Source of the DNA: Magnolia sinica
Taxonomy: Eukaryota > Streptophyta > Magnoliopsida > Magnoliales > Magnoliaceae
Length of the DNA stretch: 64,000 nucleotides
NCBI RefSeq assembly: GCF_029962835.1
Contig: NC_080577.1
Span: forward strand, 8,966,501-9,030,500
Direction of reading: 5' to 3'
Under the pieces are notes generated by a model, which searched no databases, was not told the DNA's origin, and saw nothing but the letters and a program-made list of their open reading frames with translations. Of this stretch, positions 15,001 to 27,900 are shown piece by piece. Each line of letters begins with the position of its first letter. The stretch's first letter is position 1. The translations under genes were made by a program, and so were the position numbers.

Positions 15001-15932
15001 TGTTCCTGTGCAAGCTGGACAAACGCCGCCACTACTGCAGTACTTTGGGACATTGCTTACAAAGGGGAAGCTCAATGCATTTGAATCTCTTGAGTTATCC
15101 CGTTTGGTTGTGAACCAGAATAAAAAGAATCTTCTGGAGAATTGGCTTGCTGAGGATAAACTTGAATGCAGTGAGGAGCTGGGTGATCTTGTCAAGGTGC
15201 TTTCCAACTTTCATTGTTGTCTTACGTAAATAGCTTGAATTAATCTTCTGCTGGCCTCTTATTTTTGTTATCTTTCCCTCTCCATTGAGTGGATATATGG
15301 TTCACATGGAATGGTTTGTTCTTCTTCACAATTATTGCTAGAAAATTCGAAATTCAAATCCTTTTTTAATGTCTTCCCATCGTAGTTGACAGATTGTTTG
15401 GTGAAATCATTGCAGTTTCTGAGACTAGTTTTCTTCTTTTAGTTGGTCCAAGATGAAGTATGTATACCACTCTCGGGCAAACTAATATCGTGATTGGTAC
15501 TAGTGCTTCTTTTTTAATGAGCGAAACTGTTTGAGAATAGCTAGAAATCAATTTAAACTAGTAATATTAGACCACTTGATCTATTATATCCTTCTTTCTA
15601 CAACACTATCAAAACTTAGAAGTGCCATTTTTTTAAAATGCAAATAGGTTCTCGTAGTGTGTAAAATAGTGGAAAAAGATATGGAATAGGGAAGAAAGAG
15701 GGAAGAGGAGAATGTAGAGAGAGGAGAATGGGCTGAAGTTGGTGTTCATGCCCCTTCTTTTATATTATGAAAGTTCTGTAATAACAAAAATGGCATTAAT
15801 AACAAAAGCAAAAATCTCCTCTATGTCCTAAGACCAAAATAACCCATATGAGTGGGCCTATGTAGGCCCATATCACATTCATTAACACTCCTCAAGCTGG
15901 AACATAAATATTATCTATGCCAAGCTTGGAAT

Positions 15933-15985
<53 letters not shown>

Positions 15986-18900
15986 GCGACACAATCGACT
16001 TCAATGTATTTAGTTCTGGATTGTTTGCTATGTGTGAAGCAGCCTAATTGCCACATAATAACTACATAGGTAGGTGCACTATAAATCTTATTTCTTGCAA
16101 CAATTTCTTGATCTACATCAACTCACAGTAGGTGAGCTATTTTTCTATGCGATGCTTTAACACACAATGGGGCCAACCCACATTGTTCCTTGCTTTTCCA
16201 TATGACTAGGTTTCCTCCCACAAATGTACAATATCCAGTGGTGGATCGTCTATTTGCTAAGGAATTTGTCCAATTTGCATATGAATCTCTTATGACCCGA
16301 AAATGACCATTTCGTTTATACAAAATTCCTCGACCTAATGCCCCTTTGAGGTAATCCAAAATTCGAATAACTGCTTCCATATGATGTACTCTTGGAGAGT
16401 CATGAATTGGTTGACCACGTTTACTCCATGGGATATGTTTGGTCGAGTAATAGTTTAGTAAATAAAATTTCAACCAATCTTCTGTACCTTCCCGGATCCT
16501 CAACTTCAACTCCACTTAGACCATTGTAAATAGTTTGTCCCATTTAATTTAATAGAGGTTATTTGGATTCGTAAAAAATTAGAAGGGTTTATAAATCCAG
16601 ATTTTGGGTACTTTTTATCTCCACAACAAATAAAAAAAGAGTACCTCACAAGAACAAATGCGGGCTGACCTAGTACAACCGATGAGCACCACACTTGAAC
16701 ATTTCACACTATGCACATGTCACCTTAGACACAAGAATCAACCCACAACTCTACTACTTCCAACCGGCCATGAAGAAATATAGTCAAGAACACATCATCC
16801 AACATGGGCAATAGCCAACACTTTTGCAACGATCACATGTGAGGTGCTATCATTTAAGAAGCCGATGTTTTCATTCTCCCACGCACACACAGATAATTAC
16901 AAAAGGCCTGACCCACAAAAGAAACAAAAAACCCCCCCAGGTTTTTAAAGAAAATTTCAGTACAAGCAAGATAAAGGAAAAAAAAAAAGAAGTTTGGAGA
17001 AAAGACCGGAAACCTTGAAGCTCTGATACTATGTAAAATAGTGGAAACAGAGATGGAATAGAGAAGAAGAAAGAGAGAATAGAGACGAAGAAAGGGGGGA
17101 GAATGGGCCAAAGTTAGGGTTCACACCCCCCGTCTCATTCTTTTATATCATGAAAGTTTCATAATTACAAAAATGCCATTAATAACAAAGTGAAAATCCC
17201 CTTTATGTCCTCGACCAAAATAACCTAAGTGGGCCTATGTAGGCCCATATCATATTCATTAGCAAAGTGCAATGAAGAGCAGATAAGGCTTTGGCTAAGG
17301 AAGGGAATATTGATTACTGTCGATTATGTTGAAAGCATTGTGTTCCGTAATGGCCGTTATGTAACGGTAGCGGTGACAACTGGTACGCGTTATTGGGGTC
17401 GTAATGTCCGTAATGGTTGTTACGGAAGAAATGACCTGTATTGGACCATGTAATGGCCCGTTACGGCCTGTTACAGGGCCGATATAGGTATTTTTTTTTC
17501 CAGATTTTCCAAAAAAGAAAAAGAAAAAAGAAAATAGCCGTAATGATTGTGGCCATTACGGCACGCCTTGGTTAAAAGGCTTGAAGAAAGGAGAGGAAGA
17601 CCTAAAAGGTTTTGGATTGGGGTAGCGAGAATGGATATAAGCCTTGTTTACTTACTGAGGAGAGGGCCTTAGATAGGATCTGTTGGTGAAATAGGATTAT
17701 TGAAGCAGACCTAGAATAGTTGGGGACAAGGCCCTTATGATGTTGTTGATGACGAGGGTGATGATATGAGGTTCACTTGAATTATGATAGCTAAACGGTT
17801 AAGCAGATCAAGAGAAGATGCTTTTAGGTCTTGAATTGTAAATGGAAGCATGCTGTTTTTTTTTCTTTTCTTTTCTTTTCTTTTCTTTTCTTTTCTTTTT
17901 TGTTTTCTTTAGAAGCCAAAACAACATTGTATATTTTTGCAAACTTTTCCCTTTCTCCTTTTTTTTTCCCCCCTATCAGTTCCCCCATACCAACCTATTT
18001 GGGCTGATCTTATTGGTGTCAGTACTCAGGAGTACTTTAAGCAGCCTTGGCCCTAGTTAAGGGTGTCAATGGTTCAAGCCAGCCCATTGGACCTTTGAGC
18101 TTGGTCTTCAAAGGGCCGGGTTCAGAAACAAGACTTGTGTGTATCTTGAAGTTCAGACCCACTAATAATTGGGCTGTGCTCAGGTTGAGATCATTGGTCC
18201 AACCAGTCTGGCTGAACTAGGTTCAGGCATCGAGAATAATAATAATAATGTATATTAGGCGTATTTATATGTATTACATGCCATTATTAGTGGCATGTAA
18301 CATACATATTACATGCCATTAATATACACAAGTAAAATTGGCGTTTGCAATGCATGTGTGGAGCAATGTTGTCAAAATCGTTATTGTATCACAAATCGTA
18401 ATAGGAGTTGAATAGTATCGTATCGCAAATCGTAAGATTTTTTTATGACTTTCTTAAAAATATGAAAATAGGGTTCTCGAACCCTTAACAATCTGTTTGT
18501 CTTGTATGTCTAATGAGAAATTCCAAGGCACAAAATTACATGATATTACTTATGCAAGCCAATTAGGCTATGTAATATGAAAGGACATGAGAAGGGTTTT
18601 ATGCCTTGTTTAAGAGCTTATATTTGATATGCATTGACAATTACCATGAAATCCATGTGAATTGGAATCGCCAGTTTCGTTTGGCAGCCTGTAATCGAAC
18701 ACACTGGAATCCATGTGAATGTGTTTAACAATCTGTATTTGAAATTCATTGATGAAAAGTGAATGGGAGAGAGGACTGTGACTTGTGAATCAGTGGTAAT
18801 CGAAATTCATGTGAAAGGGAATCACATGGTTTTGTTGTGACTTCAAAAGGGGTCTTTTAGTGTATTTGATGTGAATTGGAATCATAAATACAATCTCCCA

Positions 18901-21900
18901 AACACACCAATTACCACCTATTACATGCTCCCAAATGACCCCTCAAGGAAATTGAAAGAGTATTTAGGCAATTTAGGATGAAGCTTTGCCACAATCATCT
19001 CTCCCCTGAAAGAGACCTACTTTCTACAACCACTTCTCCTTCCCTCTCCCATGATTTGCAAACCACTTCCTCTCCAGATACCAGTGTTGTCAAAATCCTA
19101 CGATTTGCGATTTGAGTCAAATCTTAAGCAAACGATTTGATCCCACTACGGCGTGAGTGTGTGAAAAAAAAAGTAGAAATTGTTAAACAGGCCAGGCAAG
19201 CTGGCACTCGATATCTTGTTTAATCTGTTGTGTGCGAGCCTGACAATTTGGGCAACAGCGTGTTCATGGGCTTTATGTTTTCAGGTTGGGCTCAAGCCGA
19301 TCTTGAACCTGCCGAGGCCCAGCATGTTGACATCCCTAACAATAGTATTTTTTCTGCTATTATTTGAAGATTTTGTTTCAGAAATTGATGATGGCTATAT
19401 TCAGATAGGCTACATAACTAAATAAACTTGACAAGAGTAGTTGATGCTGCAGAGTTTTGTGGTTCTATTATGCTGCTCTGTGGGGTGTAAATGCTTTGGT
19501 CTGTTCTCTCAGATGCTACGATATTGAAAGTGCTCCCTGCTCCTCCATTTGTCCATAGAATATTAGGTCATATATTTCTTGCATGCAACAAGGATAGCGT
19601 AGAAAGCAGGATGTTTTGGTTGTTTGCCTACTAATTCACTTGTCTCACATGTTGTTCTACAGACGGTTGACAATGATCTTGCACTAAAAATATACATAAA
19701 AGCGAGGGCCACCCCAAAAGTTGTCGCCGCTTTTGCTGAGCGAAGGGAATTTGATAAAATACTTATTTACTCCAAACAGGTACTTGAATGCTGGCATCTT
19801 CTCTTTTAGTTTTTCTTTTATAATTTTGTAATCATTGTTTCCAATTCTCTATTTCATTCTCTTTAATATCTTGAAATGTGAAGAAAATTTAACTGCACTA
19901 TATGAGCTTATGTGATAATCTTTTTATTTCTGCCTCTTTTTGATGTATAGGTTGGGTATACACCTGATTATCTATTCCTTCTGCAAACGATTTTGAGATC
20001 TGATCCTCAGGTATTCTTCCTTTTGCTATTGTTTCCAAGGCAAAGTGTAATGATATATTAGTTAAGATTTGACCATTCAATTGCAATAAAGAATCTGCTC
20101 TGCCTATTTGTAAGTCATGTGCATTACTTTCAAATACCTGTGAAGGATCAATGATTTAGAAAAAAAGGTAGGTCCTTACAATGTTAGAGTCCTTTCAATG
20201 GGGGGAATTTTTTAGTCTTAGAGGATGATATACTTAGTGAGATTCTTCTGTAACACCATACATCATTCTCATGTCATTTATGATCTTGGATATTGCAGGG
20301 TGCTGTTAATTTTGCTCTTATGATGTCTCAAATGGAGGGAGGTTGTCCTGTGGATTACAACACGATTACAGATCTTTTCCTTCAGGTTTGTGAAGAAATT
20401 TTTGTGTGTGTCAGTTCTTTTTTGGTAACATATGAGTAAATTTCTCATGATTGTTCTGTTCAAACTTTAGAGATATCGCCACTATCCTGTAGAGGGGATT
20501 GCTCATTTTATACAGGAGTTGGACTTCAGATCTTGTTTGACTCTTCATGTACACTGCTGGAGATCTACTAGATCAGTGTTCCTGCACACTCCCTTCTAGA
20601 AATGTACAAGACATGTTCTGTGAAGCATCATTTTGGATACTTACTCACAAAAAAATAGATATTAGATTTTCCCCTCAAAGCCTTGTTTGCCTCTACATTT
20701 TGTTAAATGTAATAAAAGGTTTGCAATTATGAACCCACTTCTGTTTTCTTCTTAAATGTGGAAAGGGTTTGAGACAAGTTTGCTTGTTTTTTTTGTTTTT
20801 GTTTTTTTTTTTTTTTTGTGTTTTTTTTTTTTTTTTTGAGAGCTAACAACAATTTTATTAGAAGCTCGTAAGAGATGAGTATTGTTGATTTTGCTATTTT
20901 TATATTTTTCTGTAGTCATGCCATTGAACCACTTGAGTGTACATGCAGCAGCTTTTTGCGTTTACAAGTCATTGGCTAAGCCTTTTTAGATGGGTTGAAG
21001 TAGGGATGCGTTTGAAGTTTGAATATTTTAGTCTTTGACAAATTGTTCTAATGGGATAATATGGTTTCTAATGGGATAATATGGTTTACTGCTGCTCCTC
21101 AAATTTGTGACGAACCTCTCATTTCTTTGTTTCTTTGTTGCATTAATCAATGGTATCCTATATTTCTGTTTGAAAGATTTGCTGCTTTTCTTTAATGAAT
21201 GCTACTTGACTGGAATTTCACGAGCTTGTCTTGTTTGTGTGGGTCAACGTGCAGCTTGTGAATGACTAAATTGTTGGTTTTCTGCAGAGAAACCTGATTC
21301 GGGAAGCAACTGCATTTTTATTAGACGTTTTGAAGCCAAACTTGCCAGAACACGGGTTCCTTCAGACGAAGGTAGCATTTTTCATAGAGGCATGAGCATG
21401 GTAGGTTTGTCTTCACTTTTTCACTAACTTATGCTGCCCATACAGGTTTTGGAGATCAATCTAGTCACCTTTCCAAATGTTGCTGATGCCATCTTAGCAA
21501 ATGGGATGTTCAGCCACTATGATCGTCCTAGGATTGCTCAACTTTGTGAGAAGGCGGGCCTTTTTATGCGTGCTCTTCAGGTAAAACCAGGAAGTTCGGA
21601 ATTTCCCCCTTTTCATGATAATCTTTTGTTCGAAGAAGAAAATTTACTTGACAAAATTGGACATCCTATTCCTCTAGAGGTTTTCTAACTGGACTCATTT
21701 CAAAGTCAGGTAAGTCCTTGTTTCTCAAAATATTGTGGAGATGAAACTGGTCAAGGACAAGGAACCTTATAACAGGAACCTTTTTACGTCATTGTTTTAC
21801 ACACTTTTAATATCTTGATATTATGTTATGCCATGCATAATGTACTGCCATTTTGTGGTCTTCTAATGTTTCCATGTCTGATGGATATGTCCTTCCATAA

Positions 21901-24900
21901 AATATGCTAAAATGCCAAATTGCTTCTTTCCATAACATGCTAAAATGGTGTTTATCTTCTGTCCAATCCATTTGAAGATTTAAGAATTCATTTTACTATA
22001 TATCTAGTGAACCACATAGGAGCTGCCTCAAGCCATAACATCATCTTTTATGACAATGTACTATATTAAAATAAGATAATGACACAACGACTTGCACCGA
22101 AAATTCCATTTTGTTGCTCTGTAAAAAAGCCCTTTTCTGCAAACTTCTGATGTTGGTAACATTTAGTAGAAATAATCTCTTCTCTATCCAACTGACACAT
22201 CTGCGGGGTGATTGAAAGGAGAACTGCACTGAAAAAATCCACTATTCTCAACATGTTCATTGCCTGTAATTGCGCAGCACTACACTGAGCTACCGGATAT
22301 AAAGCGTGTAATTGTGAACACTCATGCTATTGAGCCGCAGGTTCTTATCATCTCTCTCACTTGCTGTTTGGCATTTAGTAATTTTCTGTTGCATCAGAGA
22401 TTTATGCGTTTCCTTTCCAGTCACTTGTAGAATTCTTTGGAACCCTTTCGAGAGAGTGGGCATTGGAATGCATGAAAGATCTTCTATTGGTTAACCTGAG
22501 GGGAAATCTTCAGATAATTGTTCAGGTGATTGCTCATTCACTTTTAAATTCTTCACTTCTCAATCGTGCAATTTCCAGATTATTTACTGTAAGCTTTCTA
22601 AGACAGGCTGCAAAAGAATATTCAGACCAGTTGGGTGTGGATGCATGCATTAAACTCTTTGAGCAGTTTAAGTCTTATGAAGGTCTCTACTTTTTCTTGG
22701 GTTCATATTTGAGCTCCAGGTATTTCATTTCTTTTCTGTGGTTGAAGAAGTTCTTTATGTTTTCACCTTTCCCCATCTTCTTGCTTAAACGTGGTTTAAT
22801 ATGTGCTTGCAGCGAGGATCCTGATATACATTTCAAATACATAGAGGCAGCTGCTAAAACTGGCCAAATAAAAGAGGTCGAGCGTGTAACAAGAGAGTCA
22901 AATTTCTATGACCCTGAGAAGACGAAGAATTTTTTGATGGAAGCCAAGCTTCCGGATGCACGCCCCCTGATCAATGTTTGTGATCGTTTTGGATTTGTAC
23001 CAGATCTGACCCACTATTTGTACTCAAACAATATGTTGCGGTATATTGAAGGGTATGTCCAGAAGGTAATATTTCTTCTGAGCAATATCCTTATAATAAT
23101 ATGTCTGTGTGCGTGTGAGCGCGTACGTGTGTGTATTTAATGTCAGGAAACTGCGATCCTCATTTTGATTGGATGATGCATATTGCTAAAGATATTTGTG
23201 ACAGTTGTTTTTCACATTTTTGGGCTTTACAGGTTAATCCAGGTAATGCTCCTTTAGTGGTGGGGCAGCTTCTAGATGATGAATGTCCTGAAGATTTCAT
23301 TAAAGGCCTTATTCTTTCTGTCCGCTCTCTTCTTCCTGTTGAGCCCTTGGTTGAGGAGTGTGAGAAGAGGTATGTTTCTTCTTTCTTTCTTTCTTTCTTT
23401 CTTATTTTGTTAACTTTCATCAAAATTGCCTTAGTCGATGACATGCTGCCATGATTTTTAATATTCATTTATGTGCGTACTTGCCTGTCTCATCTCTACT
23501 GCACACGTCCTTGTGACCATGCATGCATGCGCTTGGAATTAATTGCTAATGCAAGTGGGATGTGTCTGTGTCCTGTGGCATGTGGGCGTTCATATCTGCA
23601 CATATTCTCTAATCTGACTTCTGTCTTTTCAATTGGTAGGAATCGTCTGCGATTGCTCACGCAATTCTTAGAACATCTAGTGAGTGAAGGAAGCCAAGAT
23701 GTTCATGTGCACAATGCTCTTGGCAAAATCATTATTGACAGCAACAACAACCCTGAACATTTTCTTACCACCAATCCTTACTATGATTCACGTGTTGTTG
23801 GTAAATACTGTGAGAAGAGGGATCCCACTCTCGCAGTCGTTGCTTACCGGAGAGGCCAATGTGATGACGAACTTATCAATGTCACCAACAAAAATTCTCT
23901 ATTCAAACTTCAGGCTAGGTACGTAAATGTACTTTAATGACTATTGGTAACTTGGCGGGATTGGTTACCTTGAGATTCACTTGAAGAATGTTTACATTTT
24001 TAACATTTGGATCTTTTTCAGATATGTTGTGGAGAGAATGGATTCGGATTTGTGGGAAAACGTTCTAAAGCCTGAGAATGAATATCGACGGCAGCTTATT
24101 GATCAAGTTGTGTCAACAGCTTTACCTGAAAGCAAGAGCCCAGAGCAAGTTTCTGCGACTGTAAAAGCTTTTATGACTGCCGATCTTCCACATGAGCTAA
24201 TTGAGCTTCTTGAGAAGATTGTACTCCAAAATTCTGCATTTAGTGGCAACTCTAACCTGCAGAACTTGCTGATCCTTACTGCTATTAGAGCGGACAAGTC
24301 AAGGGTCATGGACTATGTCAACAGACTCGACAATTTTGATGGGCCTGCAGTTGGTGAGATTGCTGTTGAGGGTGAACTGTATGAAGAGGCATTTGCCATA
24401 TTCAAAAAGTTCAACTTGAATGTGCAGGCAGTCAATGTGCTGTTGGATAATATCCAAAGCATTGAGCGTGCCGTTGAGTTTGCGTTTCGAGTTGAAGAGG
24501 ATGCTGTATGGAGCCAGGTGGCCAAAGCCCAACTCAGGGAGGGACTTGTTAGTGATGCAATAGAGTCATTTATCCGTGCAGATGATGTCACTCAGTTCCT
24601 AGATGTAATCAGGGCTGCCGAGGATGCAAATGTATACCATGACTTAGTCAGGTACCTGATTATGGTTAGGCAAAAGACGAAAGAGCCCAAGGTTGACAGT
24701 GAGCTTATCTATGCATATGCCAAGATTGATAGGCTTGCTGAAATTGAAGATTTTATTCTCACACCTAATGTGGCAAATCTCCAAACTGTTGGTGATCGCC
24801 TATATGATGAAGCCCTTTATGAAGCTGCAAAGATCATATTTACATTTATTTCAAACTGGGCAAAACTTGCTAGTACTCTTGTTAAATTGAGACAGTTCCA

Positions 24901-27900
24901 AGGTGCAGTTGATGCGGCTCGCAAGGCCAACAGCTCAAAAACATGGAAGGAAGTCTGCTTTGCTTGTGTTGATGCAGAGGAGTTCCGTTTGGCTCAGATT
25001 TGTGGTCTGAACATCATTGTACAGGTAATCTAGAACTCTGATTTTTTATTTGGAGTATTTCTTAAATTTCTCTTGCTTTTCAAAAGGTAATTTATCTTTT
25101 ATTTTCAATTCCGTTGTGTGGACTTCTGATATATGCTGACTTTGCCATTTCAGGTGGATGACCTGGAAGAAGTAAGTGATTATTATCAAAACAGAGGATG
25201 CTTTGATGAACTGATCTCCCTCATGGAGAGTGGTCTGGGACTCGAACGGGCACACATGGGTATCTTTACAGAGTTGGGGATCTTGTATGCAAGATATCGT
25301 CCGGAGAAGCTTATGGAACACATCAGGTTATTTTCAACACGCCTCAACATTCCAAAGCTCATCCGTGTCTGCGATGAACAGCAGCATTGGTTGGAGCTCA
25401 CTTACCTATACATTCAATATGATGAGTTCGATAATGCTGCTACAACGATTATGAACCACTCCCCTGAAGCATGGGATCATATGCAGTTCAAGGATGTTGC
25501 CGTTAAGGTGGCTAATGTGGAATTATACTACAAGGCAGTGCATTTCTACCTGCAAGAGCACCCAGATCTCATCAACGATCTCCTTAATGTTCTCGCGACT
25601 AAAGTGGACCACACTCGTGTGGTTGATATAATGCGCAAGGTATGTGTTCTCCTTCAGATGCATTGTCAATCTATTGAAGCTTGTTGATATTCTCTGCTTC
25701 GTAAGAGACGAGACATATCCTAGGAGTAGGAGTTTGATCTGATAACATAATAATGTAAACAAAAAAAAACAAACTAGCATTTCAATTTTAATAAGAAGAA
25801 AGTCTTATAGGAACTCATGTTTGATTAGTGTAATTGCTGGAATTCTCAGAAATTCAGCACTGAATACATTCAAACATATAAAAGTTGATCTTTATTACAA
25901 CTCCAAAGGCGAATATTAAACATATAGAACTGGTTAAAATATTACTGGCGTCCTGTTATTAATGAAAATTCCAGAATGCCTTTGCATTTGCTAGACTGAA
26001 TTTAGTTGGTGGATCAACTTTCTCTGTTTGGAAGTGGCATCTACATGTGCAAAGTTGAGGTGCAAGGTAAAAGACTAAAGTGGTCATTGACAATGTTCTG
26101 AACAAGCTGCCAGTACAAATTATGTAAAATGGAGAATTATTATGTTGTCCAACTTTTGCAGTTTAAGATGCTTCCATTTACTGTGGGTTGTTAGAATAGG
26201 ATGCTCGATAATCACTTGTCTGTCTTGGTTTCTATGGGTTTCCAGGCAGGGAACTTGCATCTTGTGAAGCCATACATGGTTGCAGTTCAGAGCAACAATG
26301 TAGCAGCTGTGAATGAGGCTCTGAATGAAATCTACATTGAAGAGGAAGATTATGACAGATTGCGGGAATCAGTTGACATGCATGATAACTTTGACCAAAT
26401 AGGCCTGGCACAGAAGGTATTCATCTTGTTTTCTTGTATCCCTTTTATTTCTCATTTCCATTTCAATATATCATGTCCATCCACCTTTGTTAACTGGAAC
26501 TGTGATACAAACAGGTTGAGAAACATGAACTACTCGAGATGCGAAGGATTGCGGCTTACATATACAAGAAGGCAGGTAGATGGCGGCAATCAGTTGCATT
26601 ATCCAAGAAGGACAACCTCTACAGAGATGCCATGGAGACTTGCTCACAATCAGGAGATCGCGAACTGTCTGAGGAATTACTGGTTTATTTCGTTGATCAG
26701 GTATCTGAATACATTCAATGATTATCCTTTCTCGATTTTGATGCCTCAATTTACATTGGTTTTTCCTTCAAAAATCAATTAGCTGTTCCTGTCCTGTTTT
26801 TTTAGACTCGGCGACTTGGATTGGCTCATTCAGTCTTGAGTTGAGTAGCGACTCGCCAAAGTCAGGGTTGACTCAGGTGGACGACTCCTGGTATCACGCC
26901 ATATTGGGTAGTAACAAATCTGAGTCAACTCGAATGAGTCACATCAGACTCTTCCCGAGTCTTAAAACCATGGTTCCTATTGTTAGCGAAAGTAAAAATT
27001 CATACATTGACATTTCGTGAATGCGAGATTGTTTTCACTGTGAAGATCAGTTGCCAATCTGTTTGCATTCATAGGTTTTTCACCTATCTGTTATTATTCC
27101 TTGATGACTAGCAATTGGCACCCATTTTACATTGCTCTTACTATGATGATTTATTAAAGTAAACATGGGGCGTATGATATATGTATGCAGGGAAAGAAAG
27201 AGTGCTTTGCATCTTGCTTATTCACGTGTTATGATTTGATCCGGCCCGATATTGCTCTTGAGCTGGCTTGGATGAACAACATGATCGACTTTGCTTTCCC
27301 GTATCTCCTGCAGGCACGTGATCAAATTACTTGTGCATGTTTTCCTCTACATGTTATCCTTTTCTAGGGTTTATGATCTAATTTTGTCAACAACTTGATG
27401 CAGTTCATCCGTGAGTATACGGGTAAAGTAGATGAGCTAGTGAAGTATAAACTTGAAGCATTACAAGAAGTGAAGAGCAAAGAGAACGAGGAAAAGGAAT
27501 TAGTGGCTCAACAGGTAGGGTTAATAACACTCTGGTGACCCTTATATGGATGGGTCGAGTGCCATCCTCTTGCATGAACAACCACGTAGACAACATCCAC
27601 CCAAACAGACAGTGCATGCATTTTGGCACACAATCCTTGTTTGGCCTTGTAAACTGTATCATTCAATATTTTTCATTTCACCAATGTCCGAAGCTGTCAA
27701 CTATTGAATGGAAATCATTTGAAGCAGCAGCACAGTCCTTGTTTTTTGTTTCCAATTTTTCGTTTACCACATTCATGTGCTCATTTTGATTCTGTTGTGT
27801 ACCTTGCAGAACATGTATGCGCAGCTGCTTCCGCTTGCTTTGCCGGCACCACCAATGCCGGGCATGGGTGGGGGATTCCAGCCCCCACCGCCAATGGGTA

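Noticed and set aside
20472-20530. Possible extra exon in clathrin intron 12
   Set aside because: The clathrin sequence is continuous from 20385 to 21288 without it, and no similarity was recognised.
22463-23140. Apparent long continuous protein across several clathrin exons
   Set aside because: It reads through introns by chance; the clathrin alignment places splice sites at 22525, 22607, 22719, 22813 and 23065.
24103-24591. Minus-strand open frames opposite clathrin exon 21
   Set aside because: Shadows of the long conserved exon; no resemblance to any family.
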